Notes under the pieces: model-generated
Told to the model about the DNA's origin: nothing
The model's input: the letters and a program-made list of their open reading frames with translations, nothing else
Databases searched by the model: none
Origin: Zooshikella sp050749885
GTDB taxonomy: Bacteria; Pseudomonadota; Gammaproteobacteria; Pseudomonadales; Zooshikellaceae
DNA length: 64,000 bases
Direction of reading: 5' to 3'
NCBI RefSeq assembly: GCF_050749885.1
Contig: NZ_JBOIUB010000001.1
Coordinates: forward strand, 124,001-188,000
Made by a program: the position numbers and the translations under genes
Shown: piece after piece, positions 1 to 8,246 of the stretch
Layout: each line of letters begins with the position of its first letter
Numbering within the stretch: position 1 is the stretch's first letter

Positions 1-1
1 A

Positions 2-463
2 AAAAAGAAGTTAATTATTTTTATTATTGTGGTGTTAGTTGTGTTGGGTGGCGCGACTGGAATCACTATATACATGTTGATGGGGAGTGGTGATACAGCA
101 GGTGAAGAAGACTCATCTGCGGAATCACAAAAAGCAACCAAGCCCCCAGCAATTTATTTTGCTATGGAACCGCCATTTACAGTGGATTTTCAGGTTGGTG
201 GTCGGCAACGATACGTTCAACTGTCAATAACAGTGATGGGCAGGGACCCTGAGGCAATGGCTGCAGTCAAACAACATGAGCCTTTGATTAGAAATAATTT
301 GGTGTTGTTGATTGCCAGTGAGGATTTTCAGACATTACAAACGCCTGAAGGCAAGGAAATGCTAAAGCAGAAAGCAACGGAATCAATACAACAGGTGTTA
401 CAGCAGGAAATTGGCAAACCTGGTATTGAAACGGTGTTATTCACTGGTTTTGTCATGCAGTAG
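2..463 (+). CDS. fliL: flagellar basal body-associated protein FliL (5'-truncated)
   Basis: FliL is a single-pass inner-membrane protein around the stator ring that supports torque generation. The reading frame is open from base 2, so the true start lies upstream of the window; the GTG at 29 is inside the membrane segment and is unlikely to be the start. The visible part has the end of an N-terminal transmembrane helix (IIVVLVVLGGATGI), a short acidic linker, and the periplasmic FliL domain beginning near PPFTVDF and ending at the stop. It sits 24 bp upstream of fliM and heads the fliLMNOPQR-flhB series, as in Pseudomonas and Vibrio. The identification rests on domain sequence plus position; only the N-terminus is uncertain. 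Confidence 0.93.
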   Translation, partial: KKKLIIFIIVVLVVLGGATGITIYMLMGSGDTAGEEDSSAESQKATKPPAIYFAMEPPFTVDFQVGGRQRYVQLSITVMGRDPEAMAAVKQHEPLIRNNLVLLIASEDFQTLQTPEGKEMLKQKATESIQQVLQQEIGKPGIETVLFTGFVMQ

Positions 464-487
464 TAAGTGCTATACGAGGGCTGAACC

Positions 488-1456
488 ATGCAAGACTTAC
501 TCTCACAAGACGAAATAGATGCGCTCCTCCATGGTGTGGATGATGGTGACATCGATACCGAAACGGATGAGGCGCCTGATGGTATTAAGTCTTATGATTT
601 GACCAGCCAGGATCGGATTGTCCGTGGGCGGATGCCGACCTTAGAAATGATTAATGAGCGCTTTGCCCGTTACACACGTATCAGTATGTTCAACATGCTG
701 CGTCGTAGTGCAGATGTTGCTGTTGGTGGTGTACAAGTAATGAAGTTTGGTGAATATGTGCATACGCTCTATGTGCCCACCAGCTTAAATTTAGTCAAAA
801 TGAAACCGCTTCGTGGTACGGCATTATTTATTTTGGATGCCAAGCTGGTTTTTAAGCTCGTGGATAATTTCTTTGGTGGGGAGGGCTTGCATGCCAAGAT
901 TGAAGGGCGTGAATTTACGCCAACTGAAAATCGTGTTGTACAAATGGTTCTACGGCAGGTCTTTGTAGATTTGAAGGAAGCCTGGGGACCTGTGATGAAA
1001 GTTGAATTTGAGTATATAAACTCAGAAGTTAACCCTGCTCTGGCAAATATAGTGAGTCCCTCGGAAGTCATCGTGGTGAGCACGTTTCATATTGAATTGG
1101 ATGGCGGCGGGGGGGATATGCATGTCACGTTGCCTTATTCAATGATTGAGCCCATAAGAGAACTCTTGGACGCTGGCGTGCAGAGTGATGTGGATGATAG
1201 GGATGAACGCTGGGTGAAAGCGTTAAGAGAAGAAATACTGGGGGTTAACGTTAAAGTCAATTCTAATATTGTTAAAACTCAAATGCGGTTACGCGATATT
1301 CTTGAATTGGAGGAAGGCGATATTATTCCCTTTGAAATGCCTGGTAGTTTTATTTTATCGGCAAATGACATCCCAGTATTTAAAACGCGATTGGGGGTAA
1401 CTAAAGAAAAGCTGGCGATGCAAGTATTAAATATGATTGAACGACCAAAGTATTAG
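488..1456 (+). CDS. fliM: flagellar motor switch protein FliM
   Basis: FliM forms the middle of the C-ring and binds CheY-P to reverse motor rotation. The 322-residue length is normal. The N-terminus carries the CheY-P-binding motif LSQDEIDALLHG (residues 4-15), followed by the CheC-like middle domain (about residues 40-230, including the GGEG loop near 132) and a C-terminal SpoA domain (about 245-320) that contacts FliN. The ATG at 488 fits because the EIDALLHG motif must be near the N-terminus. It lies between fliL and fliN; a 180-bp non-coding gap with no obvious hairpin terminator separates it from fliN. Confidence 0.97.
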   Translation: MQDLLSQDEIDALLHGVDDGDIDTETDEAPDGIKSYDLTSQDRIVRGRMPTLEMINERFARYTRISMFNMLRRSADVAVGGVQVMKFGEYVHTLYVPTSLNLVKMKPLRGTALFILDAKLVFKLVDNFFGGEGLHAKIEGREFTPTENRVVQMVLRQVFVDLKEAWGPVMKVEFEYINSEVNPALANIVSPSEVIVVSTFHIELDGGGGDMHVTLPYSMIEPIRELLDAGVQSDVDDRDERWVKALREEILGVNVKVNSNIVKTQMRLRDILELEEGDIIPFEMPGSFILSANDIPVFKTRLGVTKEKLAMQVLNMIERPKY

Positions 1457-1641
1457 TTTAAATTATTTAATGTAAACAGCCAGGCCAAGACCTGAAACTG
1501 ATAACCTACAGCTCAATGGGGGAAGCGGGAGTATGATGCTTCGCCCAATAGCTAAGGAAGCTAAAATAAAAGCGTGTAACTTCGTCAATAATAAAACAAG
1601 GTTGCTTGACTGCATTGCAGTTGACTTACAGGAGTTAGATG

Positions 1642-2244
1642 ATGGCAGATGATCCTGATAATACAGAAGAACAGCCTGAAACTGACGTAGAAAATAATGG
1701 TAATGGTGAGGCCGCGCAAGAACCTTCTGAAGTGCAGGAAACGGCTGTGTCAGAAGAAGCGCCTGTAGCGGAGGAAGCCTCTGACGAAGAGGGGAGTGGT
1801 GAAGAAAATGCAGCCAGTGATGAACAAGCACTGGCCGATGAATGGGCGGCGGCTTTAGCTGAATCTGAGGGTGGTGGTGGCCAGGAAGATATTGATGAGT
1901 TATTCCAAACAACAGCATCACCTATGGATATGGATGAGCTGGAAGATATTACTGAACCCACTGAAATTCGCAGTCTGGAAGAAGGGCCTAATTTAGATGT
2001 TATTTTGGATATACCCGTCACGATTAGTATGGAAGTAGGTGGTACGGATATTACTATTCGTAATTTGCTGCAGTTAAATCAGGGTTCGGTTATTGAACTG
2101 GATCGATTAGCAGGGGAACCTCTGGATGTAAAAGTGAATGGAACACTAATTGCACATGGAGAAGTAGTGGTCGTCAATGAAAAGTTTGGTATACGTTTAA
2201 CGGATGTCATTAGTCCGACAGAAAGGATTAAAAAATTACGTTAA
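1642..2244 (+). CDS. fliN: flagellar motor switch protein FliN with long acidic N-terminal extension
   Basis: FliN lies at the base of the C-ring, helps rotational switching and docks the export ATPase complex. The last ~85 residues are a standard SpoA domain (LDVILDIPVTISMEVG to the C-terminal ERIKKLR). They are preceded by ~115 residues rich in Glu, Asp and Ala and poor in structure. At ~200 residues it is clearly longer than the 137-residue Escherichia coli protein; the extra length is all in the acidic arm. Two in-frame ATGs occur at 1639 and 1642. The Shine-Dalgarno GGAG at 1631-1634 is spaced 7 nt from the second and 4 nt from the first, so 1642 is preferred. Confidence 0.95.
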   Translation: MADDPDNTEEQPETDVENNGNGEAAQEPSEVQETAVSEEAPVAEEASDEEGSGEENAASDEQALADEWAAALAESEGGGGQEDIDELFQTTASPMDMDELEDITEPTEIRSLEEGPNLDVILDIPVTISMEVGGTDITIRNLLQLNQGSVIELDRLAGEPLDVKVNGTLIAHGEVVVVNEKFGIRLTDVISPTERIKKLR

Positions 2245-2318
2245 CTTTTATTGTTCCCACTACACTTGACGTTTAGGATATCTTCAATTCTATTCGTTAA
2301 ACTAAGAGAATACTGAGC

Positions 2319-2717
2319 ATGAGTCGTCGTTGTTTTTTTTACTTAATGTGTTGTATTTATTCATCAAATACTTGGGCTGCGTCAACAATACCTACGACAT
2401 GGGGGATGTTGATTCAAGTTGTGCTGGCGCTAGCGGTGGTTTTACTGGTGATATTTGCAGCGGCCTGGATTGTTAAACGTAGTGGGGCAATAAAACCAAT
2501 GACCAGCCCGGTCATAAAGAATCTTGCTGTAATGTCTGTAGGTAGCAAGGAGCGGCTGGTTTTAGTTCAAATAGGTGATAAACAAATTTTATTAGGTATT
2601 TCTCCTGCAGGTATGAATACGATTCATGTATTTGATCAGCCTGTTATCACCAGTAAAAATGAAGTCAGTAATGATTTCTCCAAGCGTTTAATGGAAATGA
2701 TTAAACAACGACATTGA
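2319..2717 (+). CDS. fliO: flagellar biosynthetic protein FliO
   Basis: FliO assists assembly of the FliP ring in the flagellar export gate. The 132-residue protein has a hydrophobic N-terminus with signal character (residues 1-20, ending TWAAS), a strong transmembrane helix (about 28-50, with LALAVVLLVIFAAAWIV) and a short cytoplasmic domain with the typical SVGSKERLVLVQIGDKQILLG stretch. An AAGAGA-type ribosome site precedes the ATG. The position between fliN and fliP is the canonical one. FliO diverges quickly between species, so the call rests on the domain pattern and on position. Confidence 0.93.
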   Translation: MSRRCFFYLMCCIYSSNTWAASTIPTTWGMLIQVVLALAVVLLVIFAAAWIVKRSGAIKPMTSPVIKNLAVMSVGSKERLVLVQIGDKQILLGISPAGMNTIHVFDQPVITSKNEVSNDFSKRLMEMIKQRH

Positions 2718-2826
2718 GTGAATAACGCTTAAAAAGTCCTGAAAAATTATATATCCGTCATTTATGGTATGACAGAAGGCTACGTTTTAAATTAAAAAAT
2801 TAGCACTTATTAAGCAAAGAGGACAC

Positions 2827-3600
2827 ATGAGTCCACTGAGCCGTATACTGAGTCAAATACCTTACAATGCACTGATAATGTTGTTGTTAGTGGTTGTACC
2901 ATATGCCAATGCGGCACCTGCTACTACCATTCCAATCTTAACAGTAACCGATACCCCTACAGGACAAGAGTATTCTGTCACTATTCAAGTGCTGGCATTA
3001 ATGACATTACTGTCTTTTTTGCCCGCAATTGTGATTATGATGACATCCTTCGCACGAATAATTATTGTTTTTTCAATTTTACGACAAGCCATGGGGCTAC
3101 AACAAACACCCTCCAATCAGATTTTATTGGGGATGGCGTTATTTTTGACATTTTTCATTATGTCTCCGGTGTTAAATAAGGTAAATGAACAAGCTGTTCA
3201 GCCATATTTAGCGGAGAAAGTCCCCGCTCAGGAAGCGTTAAAAATTGCTGCAGGTCCCTTTCGGGAATTTATGCTAGCGCAAACGCGAGAAACAGATCTT
3301 AATTTATTTGTACGTATAGCTGACGTGGGTGATATACAGTCAGTAGATGATGTACCACTCAATATATTGATTCCTGCCTTTGTCACGAGTGAATTAAAAA
3401 CGGCTTTTCAAATCGGTTTTTTATTATTTATTCCTTTTTTGATTATTGATCTAGTGGTGGCCAGTGTATTAATGGCAATGGGGATGATGATGTTATCACC
3501 ATTAATTGTTTCATTACCGTTTAAAATCATGTTGTTTGTGATGGTCGATGGCTGGGCCATGATTGTTGGCACATTAGCGACAAGTTTTGGCGTTACGTAG
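2827..3600 (+). CDS. fliP: flagellar type III export gate protein FliP
   Basis: FliP forms the pentameric core of the export gate through which flagellin and axial proteins pass. The 257-residue protein has a cleavable signal sequence (about residues 1-29, ending PYANA) followed by four transmembrane segments. FliP-family stretches are visible: MMTSFARIIIVFSILRQAMG, the TPSNQILLGMALFLTFFIMSP region, and the C-terminal MLSPLIVSLPFKIMLFVMVDGW. An AGAGGA ribosome site lies 5 nt before the ATG. It is followed at short distance by fliQ and fliR, the other gate subunits. Confidence 0.97.
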   Translation: MSPLSRILSQIPYNALIMLLLVVVPYANAAPATTIPILTVTDTPTGQEYSVTIQVLALMTLLSFLPAIVIMMTSFARIIIVFSILRQAMGLQQTPSNQILLGMALFLTFFIMSPVLNKVNEQAVQPYLAEKVPAQEALKIAAGPFREFMLAQTRETDLNLFVRIADVGDIQSVDDVPLNILIPAFVTSELKTAFQIGFLLFIPFLIIDLVVASVLMAMGMMMLSPLIVSLPFKIMLFVMVDGWAMIVGTLATSFGVT

Positions 3601-3634
3601 TCTTTGATGAATAAGGCTTGAATGAGGAGTAAAC

Positions 3635-3904
3635 ATGACACCTGAAGTGGTGATTGATATTTTCCGGGATGCTTTGTTTCTCATTGTGCAAATGGTGGCT
3701 GTCATTGTAACCCCTAGTTTAATTATTGGCTTGATTGTCAGTACGTTACAGGCGGCCACACAAATTAACGAGCAAACGTTAAGTTTTTTACCTCGGTTAT
3801 TAGTCACACTGTTAACCATAATGGTCACTGGACCCTGGTTGTTAGGCCAGTTAATGGATTTTTTTAATAAGCTCATTCTGAATATTCCCGGATTAATTGG
3901 TTAA
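3635..3904 (+). CDS. fliQ: flagellar type III export gate protein FliQ
   Basis: FliQ is the small two-helix subunit that wraps around the FliP/FliR gate. The 89-residue length is typical. Two hydrophobic helices (about residues 15-38 and 51-75) flank the conserved LQAATQINEQTLSFLPR loop. A GAGGAG-type ribosome site (near 3623) precedes the ATG. The next gene, fliR, starts only a few bases after the stop, which suggests translational coupling. Confidence 0.97.
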   Translation: MTPEVVIDIFRDALFLIVQMVAVIVTPSLIIGLIVSTLQAATQINEQTLSFLPRLLVTLLTIMVTGPWLLGQLMDFFNKLILNIPGLIG

Positions 3905-3908
3905 CATT

Positions 3909-4688
3909 ATGTTTCAAGTGCCTGCTGAGGATGTTGGTACCTGGATTACCCCCTTTCTATGGCCGCTATTTCGGGTCAGCTCATTATTTATGGTGATGCC
4001 TATTTTTGGCGCCCAAATGGTGCCTGCGCGTATTCGTTTAGCCATGGCATTAGCGGTTACCCTTATGTTAATGCCCATGTTACCCGCGATGCCTAAAGTA
4101 GATCCTTTGTCGTTGAACGCATGGGTGATTAACTTACAGCAGGTATTGATTGGTACATTAATGGGCTTTGCATTACAGGTTTTTTTTCATTTATTTGCGA
4201 TGGCGGGCCAAATGATTGCCATGCAAATGGGACTTGGTTTTGCCTCTATGAATGATCCAGCCAATGGAGTAACTGTCACGGTCTTGGGACAGTTTTATTT
4301 GATTATGACGACATTATTATTTTTGGCGGTTAATGGTCATCTTGTGGTGATTGAGGTATTGGTTGAAAGTTTTCATACCATGCCTGTTAGTGAGGGGTAT
4401 CTGTTGCCGGCAGGAAGTGCTGAGCGTTTAGTGCTTTGGTTTAGTTGGATATTTTCCAGTGCATTGCTGATTGCTATCCCCGGTGTAACTGCATTACTGA
4501 TTGTTAATTTAACGTTTGGCGTAATGACGAAAGCAGCCCCCCAATTAAATATTTTTTCACTGGGATTTCCAATGGCATTAATGTTTGGCCTGTTTATTGT
4601 TTGGGTAACGGTTACTGGGTTTTTAGATCAATATTTAACCTTTAGTGAACAGGCGTTACTTTTCTTAAGGGACTTAATAGCCCAATAG
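3909..4688 (+). CDS. fliR: flagellar type III export gate protein FliR
   Basis: FliR is the single-copy gate subunit closing the FliP/FliQ assembly. It has six predicted transmembrane segments, with the conserved MFQV...FLWPLFRVSSLFMVMPIFG start and the MQMGLGFASMNDPANG loop. An alternative TTG at 3897 would overlap fliQ by 8 bp. The ATG at 3909 is preferred because it matches the usual FliR N-terminus and lies 4 bp past the fliQ stop, although the ribosome site is weak in either case. Length (259 residues) is normal. Confidence 0.96.
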   Translation: MFQVPAEDVGTWITPFLWPLFRVSSLFMVMPIFGAQMVPARIRLAMALAVTLMLMPMLPAMPKVDPLSLNAWVINLQQVLIGTLMGFALQVFFHLFAMAGQMIAMQMGLGFASMNDPANGVTVTVLGQFYLIMTTLLFLAVNGHLVVIEVLVESFHTMPVSEGYLLPAGSAERLVLWFSWIFSSALLIAIPGVTALLIVNLTFGVMTKAAPQLNIFSLGFPMALMFGLFIVWVTVTGFLDQYLTFSEQALLFLRDLIAQ

Positions 4689-4720
4689 CATAATGTATTT
4701 TGAGATGCCTGGAATAACCT

Positions 4721-5854
4721 ATGGCTGAGGAAAAAGATACAAGTCAGGAAAAAACCGAGGAACCTACCCAGAAACGTTTGCAAGATGCAAAGAAAGAAGG
4801 TCAGGTTCCTCGGTCAAAAGAATTAACCACTATGGCGATTTTACTTATCGCTTCGGTGAGCTTGGTATTGTCTGCTGGATTTTTGGCACGTCATTTAATC
4901 GTGATAATGCGGTTGAACTTAGATGTAGAGCGGGAAAAAATATTTGATACGGCGACGATGCTGCAGTTTCTGGGCGCCTCATTGAATGATGCCATTGTTT
5001 CAATTTTTCCGTTAATTTTATCCTTGATGTTAGCCGGTATTCTGGCGCCTATTTTACTGGGAGGATGGGTTTTTAGTGGTAAATTAATACAACCTAAAAT
5101 GAACCGTATAAGTCCATTGGCGGGTTTGAAACGTATGTTTTCTGCCAAGTCCTTAGTGGAATTGTTAAAAGCAATTGCCAAAGTGGTGGTTGTGGCCTGT
5201 TTTGCGATAGCGGTATTGCTGTGGGAACAGAACCAGATTTTGCATTTAGGACGAGCCTCTGTTGACAATGCCATTATTTCCAGTTTATGGCTTATCGGTT
5301 GGGCGGCTATTTTGTTGAGTATCAGTTTAGTGCTGATTACGGCCATTGATGTACCATTTCAGATCTGGGATACCCGTCAAAAGTTAAAAATGACGAAGCA
5401 AGAACTGCGGGATGAGTTCAAAGATACAGAAGGTAAACCTGAAGTTAAAAGCCGTATCCGTCAGTTACAACGAGAAATGGCTGAACGACGCATGATGGCT
5501 GAAGTGCCAAAAGCCGATGTAGTGATCACTAACCCTGAACATTACTCTGTGGCAATTAAATATGATCCCGATAAAGCGGATGCCCCTTATGTCATTGCTA
5601 AAGGTGTCGATTTTATTGCGTTAAAAATCAGGGAAATTGCAGTGGCGTCGAATGTCACCATCTTAGAGGCGCCACCACTGAGTAGGGCGATTTACCATAG
5701 CACGGAGTTAAATCAACAAATACCCAGTGGCTTGTATATCGCTGTTGCACAGATTTTAGCCTATGTGTACCAGCTTAAACAGCAGCGTTATGGCAAGAAA
5801 CCTCGGCCTCCTAAAGACTATCCCATTCCTGAAGAATTTCGTCGCGACAATTAA
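4721..5854 (+). CDS. flhB: flagellar export substrate-specificity switch protein FlhB (NPEH variant)
   Basis: FlhB switches the export machine from rod/hook to filament substrates. Residues 1-30 form the charged EKTEEPTQKRLQDAKKEGQV amphipathic start; four transmembrane segments follow (about 35-60, 87-117, 145-168 and 185-210), then a cytoplasmic domain with the linker DEFKDTEGKPEVKSRIRQLQ. The autocleavage site, canonically NPTH, reads NPEH here (residues 271-274, bases 5531-5542); Asn, Pro and His are intact. The C-terminal FlhB_C fold continues to residue 377. The gene closes the fliL-flhB run and is separated from flhA by 188 bp. Confidence 0.96.
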   Translation: MAEEKDTSQEKTEEPTQKRLQDAKKEGQVPRSKELTTMAILLIASVSLVLSAGFLARHLIVIMRLNLDVEREKIFDTATMLQFLGASLNDAIVSIFPLILSLMLAGILAPILLGGWVFSGKLIQPKMNRISPLAGLKRMFSAKSLVELLKAIAKVVVVACFAIAVLLWEQNQILHLGRASVDNAIISSLWLIGWAAILLSISLVLITAIDVPFQIWDTRQKLKMTKQELRDEFKDTEGKPEVKSRIRQLQREMAERRMMAEVPKADVVITNPEHYSVAIKYDPDKADAPYVIAKGVDFIALKIREIAVASNVTILEAPPLSRAIYHSTELNQQIPSGLYIAVAQILAYVYQLKQQRYGKKPRPPKDYPIPEEFRRDN

Positions 5855-5959
5855 ATGGCAGTAAGCTGTTTGGTCGTGTGTAGATACAGCTAACTTTCTA
5901 TCCAAGTACACACCTATAAGACCTAAAGTTGTAGGCTCTCACCCAATAGTGCTATGGGT

Positions 5960-5976
5960 GGGAAAGGTTTTTGCAC
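5960..5976 (+). promoter_or_regulatory. candidate sigma-54 (-24/-12) promoter upstream of flhA
   Basis: In the 188-bp flhB-flhA gap, GGGAAAG at 5960-5966 is followed by TTGCA at 5971-5975. The GG (5961-5962) and GC (5973-5974) dinucleotides are exactly 12 bases apart, as sigma-54 requires. The -12 element is perfect; the -24 element keeps GG but departs from TGGCACG elsewhere. Flagellar export genes of polar-flagellated gammaproteobacteria are often FleQ/sigma-54 dependent, which makes the site plausible. This is a pattern match only. Confidence 0.35.
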
Positions 5977-6042
5977 ACCAATACCAAGCTGATAGGGCGG
6001 ACGTTGATAAGCAACAATCCTTTACTACAAGGAGAAGGCTGA

Positions 6043-8202
6043 GTGGCAGATCGTACGATGCTGGTGAGTACACTGAAAGGCCTTGGTCAGGGTAACTTAG
6101 GGGTTCCGGTTCTGTTAATGGCAATCTTGGCCATGATGACATTACCCGTACCGCCTTTCCTGTTAGACGTGTTATTTACCTTCAACATTACTTTGGCACT
6201 GGTTGTCTTGCTGGTATGCGTTTATAGCATGCGACCACTGGACTTTGCTGTGTTTCCCACCATTTTGTTGGTGGCAACACTGTTACGTTTAGCATTGAAT
6301 GTGGCTTCAACGCGCGTGGTGTTACTGCGAGGGCATACAGGTGGAGATGCTGCAGGAAAAGTCATCGAGTCTTTTGGTGAGGTTGTGATTGGCGGAAACT
6401 ACGTGGTGGGCTTAGTCGTATTCGTCATCCTCATTATTATCAACTTTGTGGTGGTGACAAAAGGTGCTGGTCGTATTTCTGAGGTATCAGCCCGGTTTAC
6501 CTTGGATGCGATGCCGGGTAAACAGATGGCGATTGATGCTGACTTAAATGCAGGTTTAATCAATCAGGATCAGGCACGATCCAGACGGTCAGAAGTTGGC
6601 CAGGAGGCTGATTTTTATGGGTCCATGGATGGTGCCAGTAAGTTTGTTCGAGGCGATGCCGTTGCGGGGCTACTGATTCTAGCCATAAACATCATTGGGG
6701 GGTTATCCATTGGTATGGCTCAGCACCAGCTACCCTTCCAAACTGCTTTACAGAATTATTCACTGTTAACCATTGGTGATGGGTTAGTCGCTCAAATTCC
6801 TTCATTACTACTGTCCACAGCGGCGGCGATTATGGTGACCCGGGTTTCTGATGCTAAAGACATGGGGCATCAGGTTCGTCAGCAGATGTTTTCTTCACCT
6901 AAAGCAATTGGTGTTGCTGCGGCAATATTAATGGTGATGGGGGCTATCCCTGGTATGCCTCATATTGCGTTTTTGGGGTTGGGAGGCATTGCGGCGGTGG
7001 GTGCCTGGTGGATTCATCATCGTCAAAAAATCAGCGCGACCTCCGTTGCTGAACCAGGCAAAGCCGTACAGCCTGCAGCAGGTGGTCAGGTTGTGCCTGC
7101 AGGGGCAACGGCTCAGCCCTCTTCATCATCCATTGAAACCAAGGAATTGGGCTGGGACGATGTAACCCCCGTCGATATGGTGGGGTTGGAAGTGGGCTAT
7201 CGTTTAATTCCATTGGTTGATAAAGCCCAGGGCGGCGAGTTGCTCAGCCGGATCAAAGGGGTTCGTAAAAAGCTTTCACAAGAGCTGGGCTTTCTGCTGC
7301 CTTCAGTCCATATCCGCGATAACCTTGATTTGTTACCCAATGTCTATCGGATTACGTTGATGGGGGTGACCATCAGTGAAGCGGAAGTTCATCCCGAGCG
7401 AGAGCTGGCGATTAATCCTGGACAGGTCTTTGGTTCTCTAGAGGGGATCGCTGCCAAAGATCCGGCGTTTGGTCTTGATGCGGTATGGATTGAACCAGGA
7501 CTAAAAGATCAGGCCCAGACATTGGGGTACACCGTGGTTGATGCGTCTACGGTGGTGGCAACCCACTTAAACCAGGTGCTGTTTAAGCATGCGCATGAGC
7601 TGATAGGTCATGATGAAGTGCAAAGGCTACTTGAGCTGTTAGGACGTCAATCACCCAAGCTGGCCGAAGAGCTTCCCAGCAAAGTATCACACAGTACGCT
7701 GTTAAAAGTGCTGCAAAGCTTACTCATTGAACGAATTCCTGTTCGAGATATCCGGACCATTGCTGAAGCGCTGGCTGAAGTGGGTACGAAGAGTCAAGAT
7801 CCTGCCACTTTAACGGCTTCTGTCAGAACGGCGTTAGCCCGCTCGATAGTGCAAAGTATTGTAGGGACGTCCGATAAGATTCCAGTTATCACCCTTGAGC
7901 CACAGTTGGAACAAATGTTGCTGCAGTCTGCTCAGCAGGCTAAGCAATCGGGTATGAGTGTTGAAGATGGCTTTGTGATTGAGCCCAGTCTGGCTGAGCG
8001 ACTACAGCGCTCATTGCAAGAGGCCGTATCACGACAGGAAATGGCAGGGCAACCAGCTGTACTGTTAGTGGCTGGTCCGATTCGGCCAATGTTAGCCAGA
8101 TTTGCTCGATTTGGCATACCCAGCATGTATGTATTGGCTTATCAAGAAATACCAGACAATAAAGAAGTAACGATTGTCGCCAGTGTGGGCCAGCATGAGT
8201 AG
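6043..8202 (+). CDS. flhA: flagellar export channel protein FlhA
   Basis: FlhA forms the nonameric export channel and cytoplasmic ring that receives chaperone-substrate complexes. The N-terminal half has about eight transmembrane segments and the FHIPEP-family signature region (VVLLRGHTGGDAAGKVIESFG through GAGRISEVSARFTLDAMPGK). A ~45-residue Pro/Ala/Gln-rich linker (about 335-365) joins it to the four-subdomain cytoplasmic region beginning ELGWDDVTPVDMVGLEVGYRL. The start is a GTG with a strong ribosome site (AAGGAGAAGG at 6029-6038). Length 719 is close to the family norm (~690-710). flhF follows after 44 bp. Confidence 0.97.
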   Translation: MADRTMLVSTLKGLGQGNLGVPVLLMAILAMMTLPVPPFLLDVLFTFNITLALVVLLVCVYSMRPLDFAVFPTILLVATLLRLALNVASTRVVLLRGHTGGDAAGKVIESFGEVVIGGNYVVGLVVFVILIIINFVVVTKGAGRISEVSARFTLDAMPGKQMAIDADLNAGLINQDQARSRRSEVGQEADFYGSMDGASKFVRGDAVAGLLILAINIIGGLSIGMAQHQLPFQTALQNYSLLTIGDGLVAQIPSLLLSTAAAIMVTRVSDAKDMGHQVRQQMFSSPKAIGVAAAILMVMGAIPGMPHIAFLGLGGIAAVGAWWIHHRQKISATSVAEPGKAVQPAAGGQVVPAGATAQPSSSSIETKELGWDDVTPVDMVGLEVGYRLIPLVDKAQGGELLSRIKGVRKKLSQELGFLLPSVHIRDNLDLLPNVYRITLMGVTISEAEVHPERELAINPGQVFGSLEGIAAKDPAFGLDAVWIEPGLKDQAQTLGYTVVDASTVVATHLNQVLFKHAHELIGHDEVQRLLELLGRQSPKLAEELPSKVSHSTLLKVLQSLLIERIPVRDIRTIAEALAEVGTKSQDPATLTASVRTALARSIVQSIVGTSDKIPVITLEPQLEQMLLQSAQQAKQSGMSVEDGFVIEPSLAERLQRSLQEAVSRQEMAGQPAVLLVAGPIRPMLARFARFGIPSMYVLAYQEIPDNKEVTIVASVGQHE

Positions 8203-8246
8203 TTTGCTGGTAGATACTGAGGTAAAGCACGGCATAGGAAGGGCTT

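Noticed and set aside
1463..1921. 152-codon minus-strand ORF overlapping the fliN start
   Set aside because: Low-complexity His/Leu/Pro/Ser translation opposite the acidic FliN arm, with no ribosome site.
6193..6215. Second sigma-54-like match (TGGCAC ... TTGCT) inside flhA
   Set aside because: The spacing between GG and GC elements is three bases too long, and it is within coding sequence.
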